A stretch of DNA of 64,000 bases from Aquirufa nivalisilvae. GTDB lineage: Bacteria; Bacteroidota; Bacteroidia; Cytophagales; Spirosomataceae. Shown piece by piece: positions 33,440-41,992 of this stretch. The stretch spans positions 62,001 to 126,000 of the forward strand of contig NZ_SEWX01000004.1 of NCBI RefSeq assembly GCF_004307455.1. Direction: 5' to 3'. The translations under genes were made by a program, and so were the position numbers. Numbering within the stretch: the first letter of the stretch is position 1; each line of letters starts with the position of its first letter. The notes below the pieces were generated by a model. It was not told the origin of the DNA. It did not search any database and saw only the letters and a program-made list of their open reading frames with translations.

Positions 33440-35155
33440 ATGATTTTAAGTGAGCAAGAACAACTAAGAAGACAAAAAAGATTGGATTTGATGGCTTTAG
33501 GCATTGATCCTTATCCTGCAGAAGCATATCCCGTGAACGTATATGCCAAGGAAATTTTGTCAGATTATACTCCAGAATCAGCCAATTTTCAAGATGTAAC
33601 TTTGGCAGGTCGCTTGATGGGATTTCGTATTATGGGCAATGCCTCTTTTGCGGAATTGCAAGATGCGAGCGGTCGTATACAATTGTATTTTAGAAGAGAT
33701 GATTTGTGTCCAGGAGAAGATAAAACATTATATAATACCGTATTTAAAAAGCTGTTGGATATTGGGGATATCATTGGTGTGAAAGGTTATGTTTTCACCA
33801 CTCAAATGGGAGAAATTTCTGTCCATGTTCGTGAATTCACCTTGTTATCGAAAGCTTTAAAGCCTTTACCTGTGGTTAAAGAAGCCGAAGGACAAACCTT
33901 TGATGCTTTTTCTGATCCAGAAATGAGGTATCGTCAGCGTTATGTCGATTTGATAGTCAATCCTTCTGTTAAAGATATTTTTATCAAACGCGCCAAAATT
34001 ATATCGACCATGCGAGCCATGTTTGATGAGCGAGGTTGGTTAGAGGTAGAAACTCCCGTATTACAAGCGATCCATGGTGGTGCTTCGGCTAGACCTTTCA
34101 AAACGCATCACAATACCTTGGACATGCCGCTTTATTTGCGTATTGCCAATGAGTTGTATTTGAAACGCCTAATTGTAGGTGGTTTTGACGGGGTATATGA
34201 GTTCGGAAAGATGTTTAGAAATGAAGGGATGGATCGTACCCATAATCCTGAATTTACATCTTTAGAATTTTATGTAGCGTATAAAGACTACCATTGGATG
34301 ATGGATTTGACGGAAAAAATCTTTGAAACCGTAGCACAAACCTTACATCAACATACGAAAGTGATGGTAGGTGAAAATGCCATTGAATTTGCTGGCCCAT
34401 ATCCTAAATTGTCTATTTCGGAAGCAATCCTTAAGTATTCTGGAGTGGATGTGGATGTATTATCAGAGGATGCTTTACGTGCCAAATGTCTAGAATTTGG
34501 AATGGAAGTAGATGAGCAGATGGGTAAAGGGAAGCTAATTGACGAGCTTTTTGGTGAGAAAGTAGAAGCTAATTTAATTCAACCAACATTCATTATTGAT
34601 TATCCAGTTGAGATGTCACCGCTTACCAAAAAACACCGTTCAAAAGAAGGTTTGGTAGAGCGATTTGAATTATTTGTGAATGGTAAGGAGATTGCCAATG
34701 CTTATTCGGAATTAAATGATCCAATCGATCAAAAAGAAAGATTTGAAGACCAATTGAGATTGGCTGAAAAAGGAGATGATGAGGCTATGGTCATGGATCA
34801 TGATTTCATCCGATCGTTGGAATATGCCATGCCTCCAACCTCTGGTATTGGAATAGGAATTGATCGTTTAACGATGTTAATGACGAATCAAGCATCCATT
34901 CAAGAAGTATTATTCTTCCCTCAAATGCGCCCTGAAGTAATAAAAGAAGTTTCTTCGGATGCTGATTTTGTTCAAGCAGGAGTAGCTGAATATTGGATCC
35001 CAGCATTACAAAAAATGGGAATTTTGACTTTGGAAGCTTTGAAGGCCGCCAACCCCAATAAAGTATTTAATGATTTGGGTGGCTTGCGTAAAAAGTTAAA
35101 AATAGAAGCGGCTATGCCAAGCAAAGAAGAAGTCATCGCTTGGATTGAATCCTAA
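33440..35155 (+). CDS. lysS: Lysyl-tRNA synthetase, class II
   Basis: 571 residues from the ATG at 33440 (MILSEQEQLRRQKRLDLM). The OB-fold anticodon domain has VTLAGRLMGFRIMGNASFAELQDASG. Class II motifs: motif 1 region MRYRQRYVDLIVN, motif 2 FGKMFRNEGMDRTHNPEFTSLE, motif 3 SGIGIGIDRLTML. A C-terminal extension of about 70 residues (EVIKEVSSDADFVQAGV to the end) goes beyond the E. coli enzyme and includes helix-hairpin-helix-like LGGLRKKLKIEA. Such extensions occur in Bacteroidota. Confidence 0.95.
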   Translation: MILSEQEQLRRQKRLDLMALGIDPYPAEAYPVNVYAKEILSDYTPESANFQDVTLAGRLMGFRIMGNASFAELQDASGRIQLYFRRDDLCPGEDKTLYNTVFKKLLDIGDIIGVKGYVFTTQMGEISVHVREFTLLSKALKPLPVVKEAEGQTFDAFSDPEMRYRQRYVDLIVNPSVKDIFIKRAKIISTMRAMFDERGWLEVETPVLQAIHGGASARPFKTHHNTLDMPLYLRIANELYLKRLIVGGFDGVYEFGKMFRNEGMDRTHNPEFTSLEFYVAYKDYHWMMDLTEKIFETVAQTLHQHTKVMVGENAIEFAGPYPKLSISEAILKYSGVDVDVLSEDALRAKCLEFGMEVDEQMGKGKLIDELFGEKVEANLIQPTFIIDYPVEMSPLTKKHRSKEGLVERFELFVNGKEIANAYSELNDPIDQKERFEDQLRLAEKGDDEAMVMDHDFIRSLEYAMPPTSGIGIGIDRLTMLMTNQASIQEVLFFPQMRPEVIKEVSSDADFVQAGVAEYWIPALQKMGILTLEALKAANPNKVFNDLGGLRKKLKIEAAMPSKEEVIAWIES

Positions 35156-35180
35156 TAGAAAATATAGTCTGAAATCAAAA

Positions 35181-35207
35181 AAGCCATCCCAAAGGATGGC
35201 TTTTTCT
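35181..35207 (+). terminator. Rho-independent terminator after lysS
   Basis: Stem AAGCCATCC (35181-35189), loop CAAA, GGATGGCTT (35194-35202), T-rich tail. Preceded by an A run, so it could also stop minus-strand transcripts from the cold-shock gene, although that gene ends 98 bases away. Confidence 0.87.
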
Positions 35208-35304
35208 TTTCTCTTTATTAGAGATCAATGTTGCAATTTTAATAGGATAACCTAATATATATTGGAAAATACTGATTTGCTCTAATCAAGGACATGTAAG
35301 AAAA

Positions 35305-35499
35305 TTAGATTTTCTTTACATTGATAGCGTTAGCTCCACGCTTTCCGTCAGTTACTTCGTAGGAAACGCTGTCATTTTCGCGAATCGTAACACCAGCTAA
35401 GCCAGTTACGTGTACAAAAATGTCTTCACCTGTTTGATCGTCAACGATGAATCCGAAACCTTTCGTCTCGTTGAAAAATTTTACTTTACCAGTTTGCAT
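35305..35499 (-). CDS. Cold-shock protein (CspA family)
   Basis: 64 residues, a single cold-shock domain: GKVKFFNETKGFGFIVDDQ with RNP1 (KGFGFI), DIFVHVTGL with RNP2, and the end VSYEVTDGKRGANAINVKKI. It is an RNA chaperone that melts secondary structure. The AT-rich stretch upstream (to about 35570) contains a minus-strand TAAGTTTG at 35568-35561 that could be the -7 element, leaving a leader of about 55 bases. Confidence 0.95.
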   Translation of the reverse strand: MQTGKVKFFNETKGFGFIVDDQTGEDIFVHVTGLAGVTIRENDSVSYEVTDGKRGANAINVKKI

Positions 35500-35560
35500 A
35501 AAAAATTAATGTTAAAAATTAAATCTTAAAGAATTTTAGACGCAAGAATTTTGACTGGGA

Positions 35561-35568
35561 CAAACTTA
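35561..35568 (-). promoter_or_regulatory. Possible -7 element for the cold-shock gene
   Basis: On the minus strand the bases read TAAGTTTG, an exact match to TAnnTTTG, 62 bases from the ATG. No clear -33 element was found. Confidence 0.35.
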
Positions 35569-35683
35569 TAGAATCAAATGGAGTGTAAACCGGGAAGATA
35601 CTAGGAGGGATGAAGTCGAGAATTTTGCTGAATTAAAACTTTTAAGTGCCCAAATGTATATAAAATTCAATTGCATGCAAGCA

Positions 35684-35756
35684 AATTCAAATTAAATATT
35701 ACAAATTATCAATTATTTTATTTTAATATTGTAATATTTGTATAATAATTTGAATT
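35684..35756. repeat. AT-rich inverted repeat upstream of the PspC-like gene
   Basis: Two collinear pairs of arms: AATTCAAATTA (35684-35694) with TAATTTGAATT (35746-35756), and AAATATTAC (35694-35702) with GTAATATTT (35731-35739). Together they could form an imperfect hairpin of about 73 bases. The surrounding 300-base gap between the cold-shock and PspC genes is extremely AT-rich and otherwise shows no gene; a TATTTTTG at 35794-35801 is a possible -7 element for the PspC gene. Confidence 0.5.
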
Positions 35757-35821
35757 ATTTTAATTTATTATCTTAAAACGGTTAATTAATTAATATTTTT
35801 GTAGGTATTAAATTTAGCTAC

Positions 35822-36043
35822 ATGGAAAAAGTAAAGTATTTCGTTGAAAATCAAGCTTTTGGAGTTTGTACTAGATTAGGAGAGAAGTTTAAAATTTCCA
35901 CCTCCAGCATCCGATTGTATTTCATATACACGTCTTTCATTACCATGGGATCACCCATTATTATTTATTTAATCCTAGCCTTTTGGATGAATATTCGTCG
36001 ATACTTACGACAAAGAAATAACCCAACCGTGTGGGAATTCTAG
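35822..36043 (+). CDS. Small PspC domain membrane protein
   Basis: 73 residues. The PspC pattern is complete: FGVCTRLGEKFKISTSSIRLYFI followed by one membrane helix FITMGSPIIIYLILAFWMN and a basic end. PspC proteins sit in the inner membrane and take part in the envelope-stress response with PspA/PspB; short stand-alone versions are frequent in Bacteroidota, with no proven role. It overlaps the end of the convergent glycosyltransferase gene by 4 bases. Confidence 0.8.
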   Translation: MEKVKYFVENQAFGVCTRLGEKFKISTSSIRLYFIYTSFITMGSPIIIYLILAFWMNIRRYLRQRNNPTVWEF

Positions 36044-37047
36044 AATTTTAAGTCAGTAAATTTTTTCTTTTTCTGTACAAAATAGCCCCAAATGATGGAT
36101 TTGGGATAGCTAACTATGTTCTCCATCTTAACTAATTCTGGAGCTAGGTTTTGTTTGGGGTGTTGACACAACACATAATAATAAAATGCAAAATGAGCTT
36201 TGAGAATGGCCCAAATTAAAGCTATGTCACCTGAAAATAGATATTTCACTCCTGCTAATCCATCTGCTGCCATTCGAAGTAAAATGATAAAACATTTTTT
36301 CCACCCTGAAAGGTTTTTGTACAGTAAAATCAAGTTATTCCTAAAGTTCAAATAGGTTTTATAAGGGTTTTCTTTTGCTAAAGTTCCTCCTCCTACGTGT
36401 TTAACTGTACTTTCTGCCACAGCTGCAACTTGATATCCTGCTCTTTGAAATCTCCAACATAGATCAATTTCTTCCATGTGTGCAAAAAAATAGTTATCCA
36501 AGCCCCCCACTTTCCAATACGTTTCAGAACGAACTAATAAACATGCACCTGTGGCCCAATTGACTATACTAGTGGCATATTGTTCATCATTTTTTTCGAT
36601 GGAATCGAATATCCTACCTCGACAAAATGGAAATCCTAAATTGTCCCAATATCCCCCTGCTCCACCAGCATATTCAAATTGGCCAGGATTTTGGTAATCA
36701 AGTATAAATGGTTGGACGGCAGCAACTTGAGGATTTCGCTCCATGTAATCTACTAATGGATTCAGCCAATTTTTATTTGGCTCTATATCTGAATTCATTA
36801 GAACGTAATAGTCTGTATCAAGAGATTTTAAAGCTCGGTTGTAGCCACCTGCATATCCTAAGTTTCCTTCTCCAATTAAAATGGGTATTTCGGGGAATTG
36901 ATTTTTCAAATAATTTAAAGAATCATCCGTAGAACCATTGTCTGCCACATAGATGGTACCAGGTGGACAAGTAGCTATAACCAATGGTAAGAATTTTTCT
37001 AAAAAATGCTTTCCATTAAAATTTAAAATGACAATAGCTACCGACAT
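36040..37047 (-). CDS. Glycosyltransferase family 2 (rhamnosyltransferase-like)
   Basis: 335 residues from the ATG at 37047 (MSVAIVILNFNGK); a TTG 18 bases upstream is unlikely. GT-A fold motifs: VAIVILNFNG, the nucleotide-binding YVADNGSTDDSL, the DxD-equivalent YVLMNSDIEPN, and the acceptor region YFFAHMEEIDLCWRFQRAGY followed by KHVGGGT. This arrangement is typical of family 2 enzymes that build surface polysaccharides. The C-terminal 90 residues contain a hydrophobic, probably membrane-associated region. The sugar is not predictable. Confidence 0.9.
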   Translation of the reverse strand: MSVAIVILNFNGKHFLEKFLPLVIATCPPGTIYVADNGSTDDSLNYLKNQFPEIPILIGEGNLGYAGGYNRALKSLDTDYYVLMNSDIEPNKNWLNPLVDYMERNPQVAAVQPFILDYQNPGQFEYAGGAGGYWDNLGFPFCRGRIFDSIEKNDEQYATSIVNWATGACLLVRSETYWKVGGLDNYFFAHMEEIDLCWRFQRAGYQVAAVAESTVKHVGGGTLAKENPYKTYLNFRNNLILLYKNLSGWKKCFIILLRMAADGLAGVKYLFSGDIALIWAILKAHFAFYYYVLCQHPKQNLAPELVKMENIVSYPKSIIWGYFVQKKKKFTDLKF

Positions 37048-37150
37048 ATTCTTTCTTTCCTGCAAAGGTAAGTAAATCGTTCAAATTAGAATTTATTAGG
37101 GAAAGATGTATTTTTGTTAATCTTACCATCACATCAACTAATCAAATTGC

Positions 37151-38863
37151 ATGAATTCATCTTTTTTTCGCAAAAAGTCCATTGATAAAATAGTTTCAGA
37201 TCAAATTGAAATAGAAAAGCTGGAAGGTGGATCCATGGTTCGCAATTTGGGAGTGCGAGACTTAACTTTTTTAGGGGTTGCTGCTATCATTGGTGCTAGT
37301 ATCTTTTCCGCCATTGGACAGGCATCAGCTAATGGTGGGCCAGCCGTTTCTTTATTGTTTGTTTTTACCGCAGTAGCCTGCATGTTTACAGCTTTTTGCT
37401 ATGCCCGCTTTGCAGCTACAGTTCCTATCAGTGGTAGTGCTTATACCTATGCCTACACAAGTTTAGGTGAAATTGTTGCCTGGATTTTAGGTTGGAATCT
37501 CTTGTTGGAATACGCCATTTCCAATGTGGCGGTGGCCATTTCTTGGTCAAAATATTTTGTTGATTTAATGGAAGGACTAGGTTATCATATTCCAGATTAC
37601 CTAACTATGGATTTTTTGTCAGCTAAAAGGGCTTATGCTGATGCACAAGTTGCCCTTTCGCAAGGTCAGTTGTTCGAGTCGCTATCCGTCAATGTTCGAG
37701 AAGGATATACCGCCTATGCAACAGCGCCAGTTCTATTTGGATGGCATTTTGTGGCCAATATTCCAGCCTTACTAATAACAGCGGCCATCACGTATTTGGT
37801 ATACATTGGCATTCGAGAAACCAAGAATATGAATAATATATTGGTAATTCTAAAGCTTTTGGTCATTATGATTGTAGTGGGAGTAGGTGCATTTTATGTT
37901 CAGGTTGACAACTGGTCGCCCTTTGCTCCTAATGGTATAAGTGGAGTTTTAAAAAGTGTGGCAGCAGTTTGTTTTGCCTATATCGGCTTTGATTCTATTT
38001 CTACCACAGCAGAGGAATGCACGAATCCTCAACGCGATATTCCCAAAGCCATGATGTGGGCTTTGATTATATGTACGGTATTGTATGTATTAGTCACTTT
38101 AGTTTTAACGGGTATCGTCCCATCTGCCTCCTTAGCAGGTATTGAAGATCCTTTGGCCTATATGTTTACACAGGTTGGATTACACGGAGTGGCAGGTGTT
38201 GTAGCGGCAAGTGCAGTAATTGCTTTGACAAGTGCGTTATTGGTATATCAATTAGGGCAACCACGTATTTGGATGACTATGTCACGAGATGGACTGTTGC
38301 CCAAAGCCTTTTCCAATATTCATCCCAAATACAGAACTCCCTCTTTTTCTACCATTATGACAGGAGTTTTAGTGGGTATTCCTGCCTTGTTTGCCAATTT
38401 GGAAGAAGTTATTAATCTAAGCAGTATTGGAACTTTATTTGCCTTTGTTTTGGTATGTGGAGGGGTCTTAATTTTAGATTTAGATCCTGAAAACCAAAAG
38501 AAATCTAAATTCAAAATACCTTATATCAATGCTAAATATTGGGTGGGGGTAAGTTTTGTCATTGGGATCTATTTGTATTTGCCCAATGCGGATTCTTGGT
38601 CAAATTACTGGACAGCTCATTGGGTAGGCGATGCTCGAGTAGATCATTTCTTACTATCTGCATTCTTCCTTATTTGGCTTGTATTAGCTTATTTCAGTTA
38701 TAAGGTCAATTTGTCTTTGATTCCAGTATTAGGCTTATTAGTCAATTTATATCTCATGACACAAATGGGAGCGACCAACTGGGAACGCTTCTTGTATTGG
38801 TGTATCGCAGGATTTGTGATCTATTTTAGCTACAGTTATCGAAAGAGCAAGTTGCATGTATAA
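37151..38863 (+). CDS. APC family amino acid permease
   Basis: 570 residues with about 12-14 membrane helices. The start LGVRDLTFLGVAAIIGASIFSAIG holds the APC substrate motif (GxIIGAxIF-like), followed by a fourth-helix segment SGSAYTYAYTSLGEIVAWILGWNLLLEYA. AVCFAYIGFDSISTTAEECTNPQRDIPKAM is the family's sixth-helix signature. The layout resembles cationic amino acid transporters. Two terminal helices exceed the 12-helix core. A TATTTTTG at 37109 is a possible -7 element. Confidence 0.9.
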   Translation: MNSSFFRKKSIDKIVSDQIEIEKLEGGSMVRNLGVRDLTFLGVAAIIGASIFSAIGQASANGGPAVSLLFVFTAVACMFTAFCYARFAATVPISGSAYTYAYTSLGEIVAWILGWNLLLEYAISNVAVAISWSKYFVDLMEGLGYHIPDYLTMDFLSAKRAYADAQVALSQGQLFESLSVNVREGYTAYATAPVLFGWHFVANIPALLITAAITYLVYIGIRETKNMNNILVILKLLVIMIVVGVGAFYVQVDNWSPFAPNGISGVLKSVAAVCFAYIGFDSISTTAEECTNPQRDIPKAMMWALIICTVLYVLVTLVLTGIVPSASLAGIEDPLAYMFTQVGLHGVAGVVAASAVIALTSALLVYQLGQPRIWMTMSRDGLLPKAFSNIHPKYRTPSFSTIMTGVLVGIPALFANLEEVINLSSIGTLFAFVLVCGGVLILDLDPENQKKSKFKIPYINAKYWVGVSFVIGIYLYLPNADSWSNYWTAHWVGDARVDHFLLSAFFLIWLVLAYFSYKVNLSLIPVLGLLVNLYLMTQMGATNWERFLYWCIAGFVIYFSYSYRKSKLHV

Positions 38864-38888
38864 AAAAAGGGCCAATTGGCCCTTTTTT
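38864..38888 (+). terminator. Bidirectional terminator between permease and zinc peptidase genes
   Basis: Stem GGGCC (38869-38873), loop AATT, GGCCC (38878-38882), flanked by A and T runs that extend the stem. It separates two convergent genes and would serve both strands. Confidence 0.87.
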
Positions 38889-38889
38889 C

Positions 38890-39582
38890 TTAGTCGTTAC
38901 TTCTTCGTCCCCCTAATAAGTTCAAGTAGTAGAGTAATTGTGCCAGCATAGCTAAGGCCGCAACTACATAGGTCATGGCTGCCCACCACAAGGCATCTTT
39001 AGACATTTCATATTCACTTGAATTAACGATTTGATTATTTTTTATCCATGCCAAAGCGCGGTTTGATGCATCAAATTCAACAGGTAAAGTCACAAAACTA
39101 AAAATGGTAGCTAATGCAAATAAAGCTACACCAATGCTTAATAGGGTTGCATTGCCCGTTGAGTACAAGATCATCATACCAATCATCAACAAAATAGGCA
39201 TGAATCCATTGGCTACATTCAATAATGGTACCATAGCACTTCTAAATTGCAAAAAGCTATAAGCCTGAGCATGTTGAACAGCGTGACCGCATTCGTGAGC
39301 GGCGACTGCCGCCGAAGCTGCATTGCGGCCGTGGTACACATCTGCACTTAGGTTTACCGTTTTGTCTGTTGGGTTATAATGGTCCGTTAATTGTCCATCC
39401 ACAGAAATAACCCGAACATCGTAGATTCCATGGTCAGCAAGCATCTTTTCTGCGATTTGCTGGCCAGATAAATTACTTTGTAATGGGACTTCCGAATACT
39501 GTTTGAATTTGGATTTTAATCTCCAAGAAATCATCATTCCGATAACTCCAAAAAGGATGGTTAAAACATAGATTCCTGTCAT
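38890..39582 (-). CDS. Membrane zinc metallopeptidase (YugP-like)
   Basis: 230 residues. An N-terminal membrane helix (YVLTILFGVIGMMISW) is followed by AAVAAHECGHAVQHAQ with the zinc motif HECGH, then three hydrophobic helices and a conserved VTLPVEFDASNRALAWI that supplies the third ligand (Glu). This is the layout of Zn_peptidase_2 (YugP). Substrates are unknown. It ends close to a terminator and follows the heptose adenylyltransferase gene after 5 bases. Confidence 0.9.
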   Translation of the reverse strand: MTGIYVLTILFGVIGMMISWRLKSKFKQYSEVPLQSNLSGQQIAEKMLADHGIYDVRVISVDGQLTDHYNPTDKTVNLSADVYHGRNAASAAVAAHECGHAVQHAQAYSFLQFRSAMVPLLNVANGFMPILLMIGMMILYSTGNATLLSIGVALFALATIFSFVTLPVEFDASNRALAWIKNNQIVNSSEYEMSKDALWWAAMTYVVAALAMLAQLLYYLNLLGGRRSND

Positions 39583-39587
39583 TTCTT

Positions 39588-40070
39588 TTATTTTTTAAGT
39601 TTGTTAATAATTCCAGTGGTTGAGTAATTGGGTACTAAGTCAATGGTACTTACTTCGCCACCTGCTTTTAATACTTCTTTTGAACCGACTATGGTATCAA
39701 TGGTATAATCGTTTCCTTTAATCAATACATCAGGTAAAAGAGCTTTAATTAATTCTAACGGTGTTTCCTCGTCAAAAATTATAACTAGTGAAACAAATCC
39801 TAGGGCAGCAATTAGTCGGGCACGTGCATATTCCGAATTTACGGGTCTTTCAGGTCCCTTTAATTCACGAACAGATCGATCTGAATTGACGGCGACAATC
39901 ATTTTGTCTCCTGCCTGACTTGATTTTTCTAGGTAATCGACATGACCTAGATGTAAAATATCAAAGCATCCATTTGTAAAAACAACTTTTTGATGGTCAT
40001 TTTTCCAAGCTTTGCGAATTTCAATAGCTTCACTAAGTGTATGGATTTTATGTTCACTGAGAGTTGACAC
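39588..40070 (-). CDS. rfaE2: D-glycero-beta-D-manno-heptose 1-phosphate adenylyltransferase
   Basis: 160 residues, stand-alone adenylyltransferase half (E. coli HldE has kinase plus this part). VFTNGCFDILHLGHVDYLEKS carries the HxGH nucleotidyltransferase motif, followed by VAVNSDRSVRELKGPERPV, the family signature, and DVLIKGNDYTIDTIVGSKEV. It makes ADP-heptose for LPS. Related cytidylyltransferases look similar, but the KGxxRPV-type stretch favours heptose. The gene overlaps the flippase-like gene by 17 bases. Confidence 0.9.
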   Translation of the reverse strand: MSTLSEHKIHTLSEAIEIRKAWKNDHQKVVFTNGCFDILHLGHVDYLEKSSQAGDKMIVAVNSDRSVRELKGPERPVNSEYARARLIAALGFVSLVIIFDEETPLELIKALLPDVLIKGNDYTIDTIVGSKEVLKAGGEVSTIDLVPNYSTTGIINKLKK

Positions 40071-41049
40071 TGCTTAATTTTTTAGGTAAGAAAAGAGTTA
40101 GAATAAAACTAATACCCCCGAATAACAAGATCGTGGCCATTTGAGTTCCGTGGAAAAAAGTAGCTAAGGCGGTAGCTTCTTTCATGGGAATCTGGTAGAA
40201 GAATAGGGTGGATGCTACTAGACTATGGTAGGCCCCAATTCCGCCTTGTGTAGGAGTGGCCATACCAAATGTACCCATCACTAAAATACTTAATGCGGCT
40301 GAAAAACCTAGGTTTTCACTGTTTGGAAACGCTAAAAGTAGGGTATAGGCATTTAAAAAATATGCGACCCAAATGGCCACCGTATAGATTAAAAATAATC
40401 CAGGTCTTTTAACATCTTTGATGCTGATGATACCGTCAATCCAGCCAGAAAGGATTTGCCCGACTTTAGAGCTTTTCGATAGGACCTCCCATTTAGCTAT
40501 GATAAAATCTTTGGTGAACCATAAAGTGATCAGTCCAATCAAACCAAGGATAATCAAGCCCATGATTAAGGTCAAAGGTGGCGTATCTGTATGTGGGAAT
40601 AAGAAGGATTGGATGGGTTTCCATTCGACTAAAAAAGTAATTCCAACCAAGACTACTAGGCCTAATAAATCGACAATTCTTTCAGTAATAACCGTACCAA
40701 AGGATTTTTCAAAGGGAATATCTGCTGTTTTTTGAAGGGAACCACAACGAGAAACTTCGCCCATTCTTGGCACAATGAAATTGGCAAAATAACCAATGAG
40801 TACGGCAGAGAAGGTTCTGACTTGACCTGGTTGATAGTTTAGACTATCCAATAATTGTTCCCAACGTAAGGCTCTCAACCAATGGGATACCAAGGAAATG
40901 ACAATAGCTACTGTTACCCACCTATAATTGGCGTGCAAGAGAGTTTGGTAAATATCATCCCATTCTAGTTGACTTTTGGAAAATGCCCAATACAAGAGTG
41001 AGGCAGCTAATAAAGTCGAGAATAAGTACTTAAGAATGGATTTTATCAT
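40054..41049 (-). CDS. Lysylphosphatidylglycerol synthase-like transmembrane protein
   Basis: 332 residues from the ATG at 41049. About eight hydrophobic segments, with the family motifs WLRALRWEQLLDS near the start, YFANFIVPRMGEVSRCGSLQ, and the late TPTQGGIGAYHSLVASTLFF. The family is the flippase-like membrane part of MprF and related AglD-type proteins; the soluble transferase domain is absent. The likely role is movement of a lipid-linked molecule across the membrane, but this is inferred from the family only. Confidence 0.83.
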   Translation of the reverse strand: MIKSILKYLFSTLLAASLLYWAFSKSQLEWDDIYQTLLHANYRWVTVAIVISLVSHWLRALRWEQLLDSLNYQPGQVRTFSAVLIGYFANFIVPRMGEVSRCGSLQKTADIPFEKSFGTVITERIVDLLGLVVLVGITFLVEWKPIQSFLFPHTDTPPLTLIMGLIILGLIGLITLWFTKDFIIAKWEVLSKSSKVGQILSGWIDGIISIKDVKRPGLFLIYTVAIWVAYFLNAYTLLLAFPNSENLGFSAALSILVMGTFGMATPTQGGIGAYHSLVASTLFFYQIPMKEATALATFFHGTQMATILLFGGISFILTLFLPKKLSSVNSQ

Positions 41050-41182
41050 GTTGTGGTGACGGATTTCGAGAATCACAAGGCAAAATAAAGACCTTTGCTT
41101 AAATTATATAGCTGGAATCCGATAAAATTTTTATATTTTTGCAAAGTTTTTTTGGGATAATTTTCCCCTAAATCAATTTAGA

Positions 41183-41992
41183 ATGTCCAAATTACGTATT
41201 CTTTACGTTTCGAGTGAGGTTGACCCTTTCCTTAACACCTCTAGAATTGCAGACTTCGTTCGTAACCTTCCAACTGCGATGCAGGAGAGGGGAATGGAGA
41301 TTCGAATCTTGGTTCCAAGATTTGGTTCTATCAATGAACGCAAAAACCGTTTGCATGAAGTAGTTCGGCTATCAGGAATCACTATCCCTATGGGTGAGGA
41401 AGAAAAACCGTTAACGATTAAGGTCGCTAGTATTCCTGCTGCTAAATTGCAGGTTTATTTTATAGATAATGAAGATTATTTTCAGCGTAAATTTGTTTTA
41501 ACGGACAAAGAAGGAGCATTCTATGAAGACAATCATGAACGTGCTGCATTCTTCTGTAAAGGAGCATTGGAGACTGTCGTGAAACTAGGTTGGTCACCCG
41601 ATGTAGTGCATTGTAATGATTGGATGTCGAGCTTAGTACCTTTGTACATTTCTACCCATTACAAAAATCACCCAATCTTCAAAGATTCAAAAACTATTTT
41701 CTCTCCTCACAATTCTGAATTTGATTTTACGTTCTCTAATGAAGATTTGTTAGAGAAAGTGAAATTAGGAGAAATTGAAGACGAAAATTTAACTAGTTTA
41801 GCAAATTCAGATTATTCTGCCTTCATTAAAATTGGTGCAGAATATGCCGATAAAGTAGTATCATTAGAAAATGCGGAAAATAGCCGTATCCAATCCATCA
41901 TTGATGAATTTAAATCAAAAACCTATCAAAATATTGCCGAAAATGATCTCGATTTCTTCGAAAAATTGTATTTGGAATTGGCCGGCAATTAA
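41183..41992 (+). CDS. Half-length GT5 (glycogen/starch synthase-like) protein
   Basis: 269 residues, matching only the N-terminal catalytic domain of GlgA (normally about 480). KLRILYVSSEVDPFLNTSRIADFVRNLPTAM aligns with the synthase start, but the ADP-glucose motif KTGG is replaced by NTSR. Other family points remain: VLVPRFG-type strand, YFIDNEDYFQR, DVVHCNDWMSSLVPLYI, and FSPHNSEF where active enzymes have the HN pair. The C-terminal GT-B half is missing, so it probably does not make glycogen alone. The next gene (DUF4270) begins inside it. Function unknown. Confidence 0.75.
   Translation: MSKLRILYVSSEVDPFLNTSRIADFVRNLPTAMQERGMEIRILVPRFGSINERKNRLHEVVRLSGITIPMGEEEKPLTIKVASIPAAKLQVYFIDNEDYFQRKFVLTDKEGAFYEDNHERAAFFCKGALETVVKLGWSPDVVHCNDWMSSLVPLYISTHYKNHPIFKDSKTIFSPHNSEFDFTFSNEDLLEKVKLGEIEDENLTSLANSDYSAFIKIGAEYADKVVSLENAENSRIQSIIDEFKSKTYQNIAENDLDFFEKLYLELAGN

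Noticed and set aside
41871-41942. Upstream extension of the DUF4270 gene to an ATG at 41871
   Set aside because: It would put about 24 extra hydrophilic residues before a normal lipoprotein signal and lies wholly inside the GT5-like gene.
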